A stretch of DNA of 6,675 bases from an uncultured Bacillota bacterium. Its GTDB lineage: Bacteria > Bacillota > Clostridia > Caldicoprobacterales > UBA3941. The stretch covers positions 1 through 6,675 of the forward strand of contig CALGOY010000245.1 in the NCBI GenBank assembly GCA_937960725.1, written 5' to 3'. Below, piece after piece: positions 6,147-6,675 of the stretch. The notes under the pieces were generated by a model. It was not told the DNA's origin, made no database searches, and saw only the letters and a program-made list of their open reading frames with translations. Made by a program: the position numbers and the translations under genes. Positions within the stretch are counted from its first letter, which is position 1. Each line of letters starts with the position of its first letter.

Positions 6147-6675
6147 ATGAAAGTAAAACGATATGTGGCTAGTACCGTACAAGAGGCAATCAAAAACGTG
6201 AAGCTGGAGTTGGGACATGATGCTATTATAATGAGCACCCGAAAGATTCGGCAGAAAGGCTTGCTCGGCTGGATTAAGAAGCCATTGGTTGAGGTGGTAG
6301 CAGCCGTAGATGATATTGCTATTGCAGAGACAAATAATAAACAATATGAAAAAGAGCAGGGCGGCGAAAAAGCTTTAGAAAATTTAGAAAAGAAAGTAGA
6401 TGCCATGGGGGATATGATAGACAAGTTGCTAAAGGGAATGTACGCAGAAGCGCAAGAAGATAATTTAGATTTGCCATCAGAATTTCTCCCCTATTATAAA
6501 TTATTGATTGAAAATGAAGTGGATGAAGAATTTGCAAAAATTCTTGTAAATCAAGCTTTGACTCTTAGAGAAGAAAAAGGCATTGATATACATTCCGCAG
6601 TAGAAGAAGCAATATTAAAATATTTAGGCACACCAAAGCCGCTAAAGATAGATTCGGAAGAGCCAAGAACTGCTA
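6147..6675 (+). CDS. flhF: Flagellar SRP-like GTPase FlhF, N-terminal part (3' truncated by window edge)
   Basis: The first 176 residues of FlhF, a GTPase of the SRP (Ffh/FtsY) family that guides flagellar placement and number. The visible part holds the FlhF-specific basic N-terminal B domain (about 1-57): MKVKRYVASTVQEAIKNVK, then LGHDAIIMSTRKIRQKGLLG and KKPLVEVVAAVDD, all typical of FlhF. A glutamate/lysine-rich, probably coiled-coil linker follows (about 64-100). From about 110 there is an N-domain-like helical bundle (FLPYYKLLIENEVDEEFAKI, then AVEEAILKYLG). The catalytic NG domain with its P-loop lies beyond the right edge, so GTPase competence cannot be judged. ATG 6147 follows GAGGGG at 7 bases and is 3 bases after flhA. 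By conserved order in Bacilli and Clostridia, flhG (ylxH) would be expected next. Confidence 0.95.
   Translation, partial: MKVKRYVASTVQEAIKNVKLELGHDAIIMSTRKIRQKGLLGWIKKPLVEVVAAVDDIAIAETNNKQYEKEQGGEKALENLEKKVDAMGDMIDKLLKGMYAEAQEDNLDLPSEFLPYYKLLIENEVDEEFAKILVNQALTLREEKGIDIHSAVEEAILKYLGTPKPLKIDSEEPRTA

Noticed and set aside
1..6675. A hidden novel system, mobile element, CRISPR array, RNA gene or sign of horizontal transfer
   Set aside because: Coding sequence for known flagellar families fills the window with even base and codon use. No direct repeats, inverted terminal repeats, tRNA-like folds or unexplained long gaps were seen.

Overview
This window is a single-strand, tightly packed segment of a flagellar/chemotaxis operon from an AT-rich, Gram-positive bacterium. 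It is most likely a motile member of the Clostridia. The evidence for that is frequent AGA/AGG arginine and ATA isoleucine codons, strong purine-rich Shine-Dalgarno (SD) sequences, several TTG/GTG starts, and the Bacillus/Clostridia gene order fliY-cheY-fliO-fliP-fliQ-fliR-flhB-flhA-flhF. The species cannot be named from the sequence alone.

Layout, all on the + strand: the C-terminal part of a FliN/FliY switch protein (open at the left edge, ends 341); cheY (371-733); fliO, also called fliZ (754-1143); fliP (best start TTG 1133, ends 1915); fliQ (1934-2206); fliR (2203-3003); flhB (3000-4097); flhA (TTG 4116, ends 6143); and the 5' part of flhF (6147, open at the right edge). Every junction is an overlap or a gap of under 30 bases. 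There is no gene-free stretch of note. I see no internal terminator, promoter, RNA gene, repeat array, CRISPR array or mobile element.

How the genes work together: FliP, FliQ and FliR form the membrane core of the flagellar type III export gate. FliO helps assemble FliP. FlhB is the autocleaving substrate-specificity switch. FlhA is the large gate subunit whose cytoplasmic domain docks substrates. FlhF is an SRP-type GTPase tied to flagellar placement and number. FliY/FliN and CheY belong to the output end: phospho-CheY acts on the C-ring switch. The operon therefore pairs building the export apparatus with the rotor switch and its signal protein.

I found no undescribed system. The gene content is canonical. 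The points worth a second look are at the level of expression: four of the eight visible starts are non-ATG, two junctions are 4-base GTGA overlaps, and the flhB-flhA junction has two consecutive strong SD sequences, the first serving an out-of-frame ATG that overlaps the flhB stop codon.
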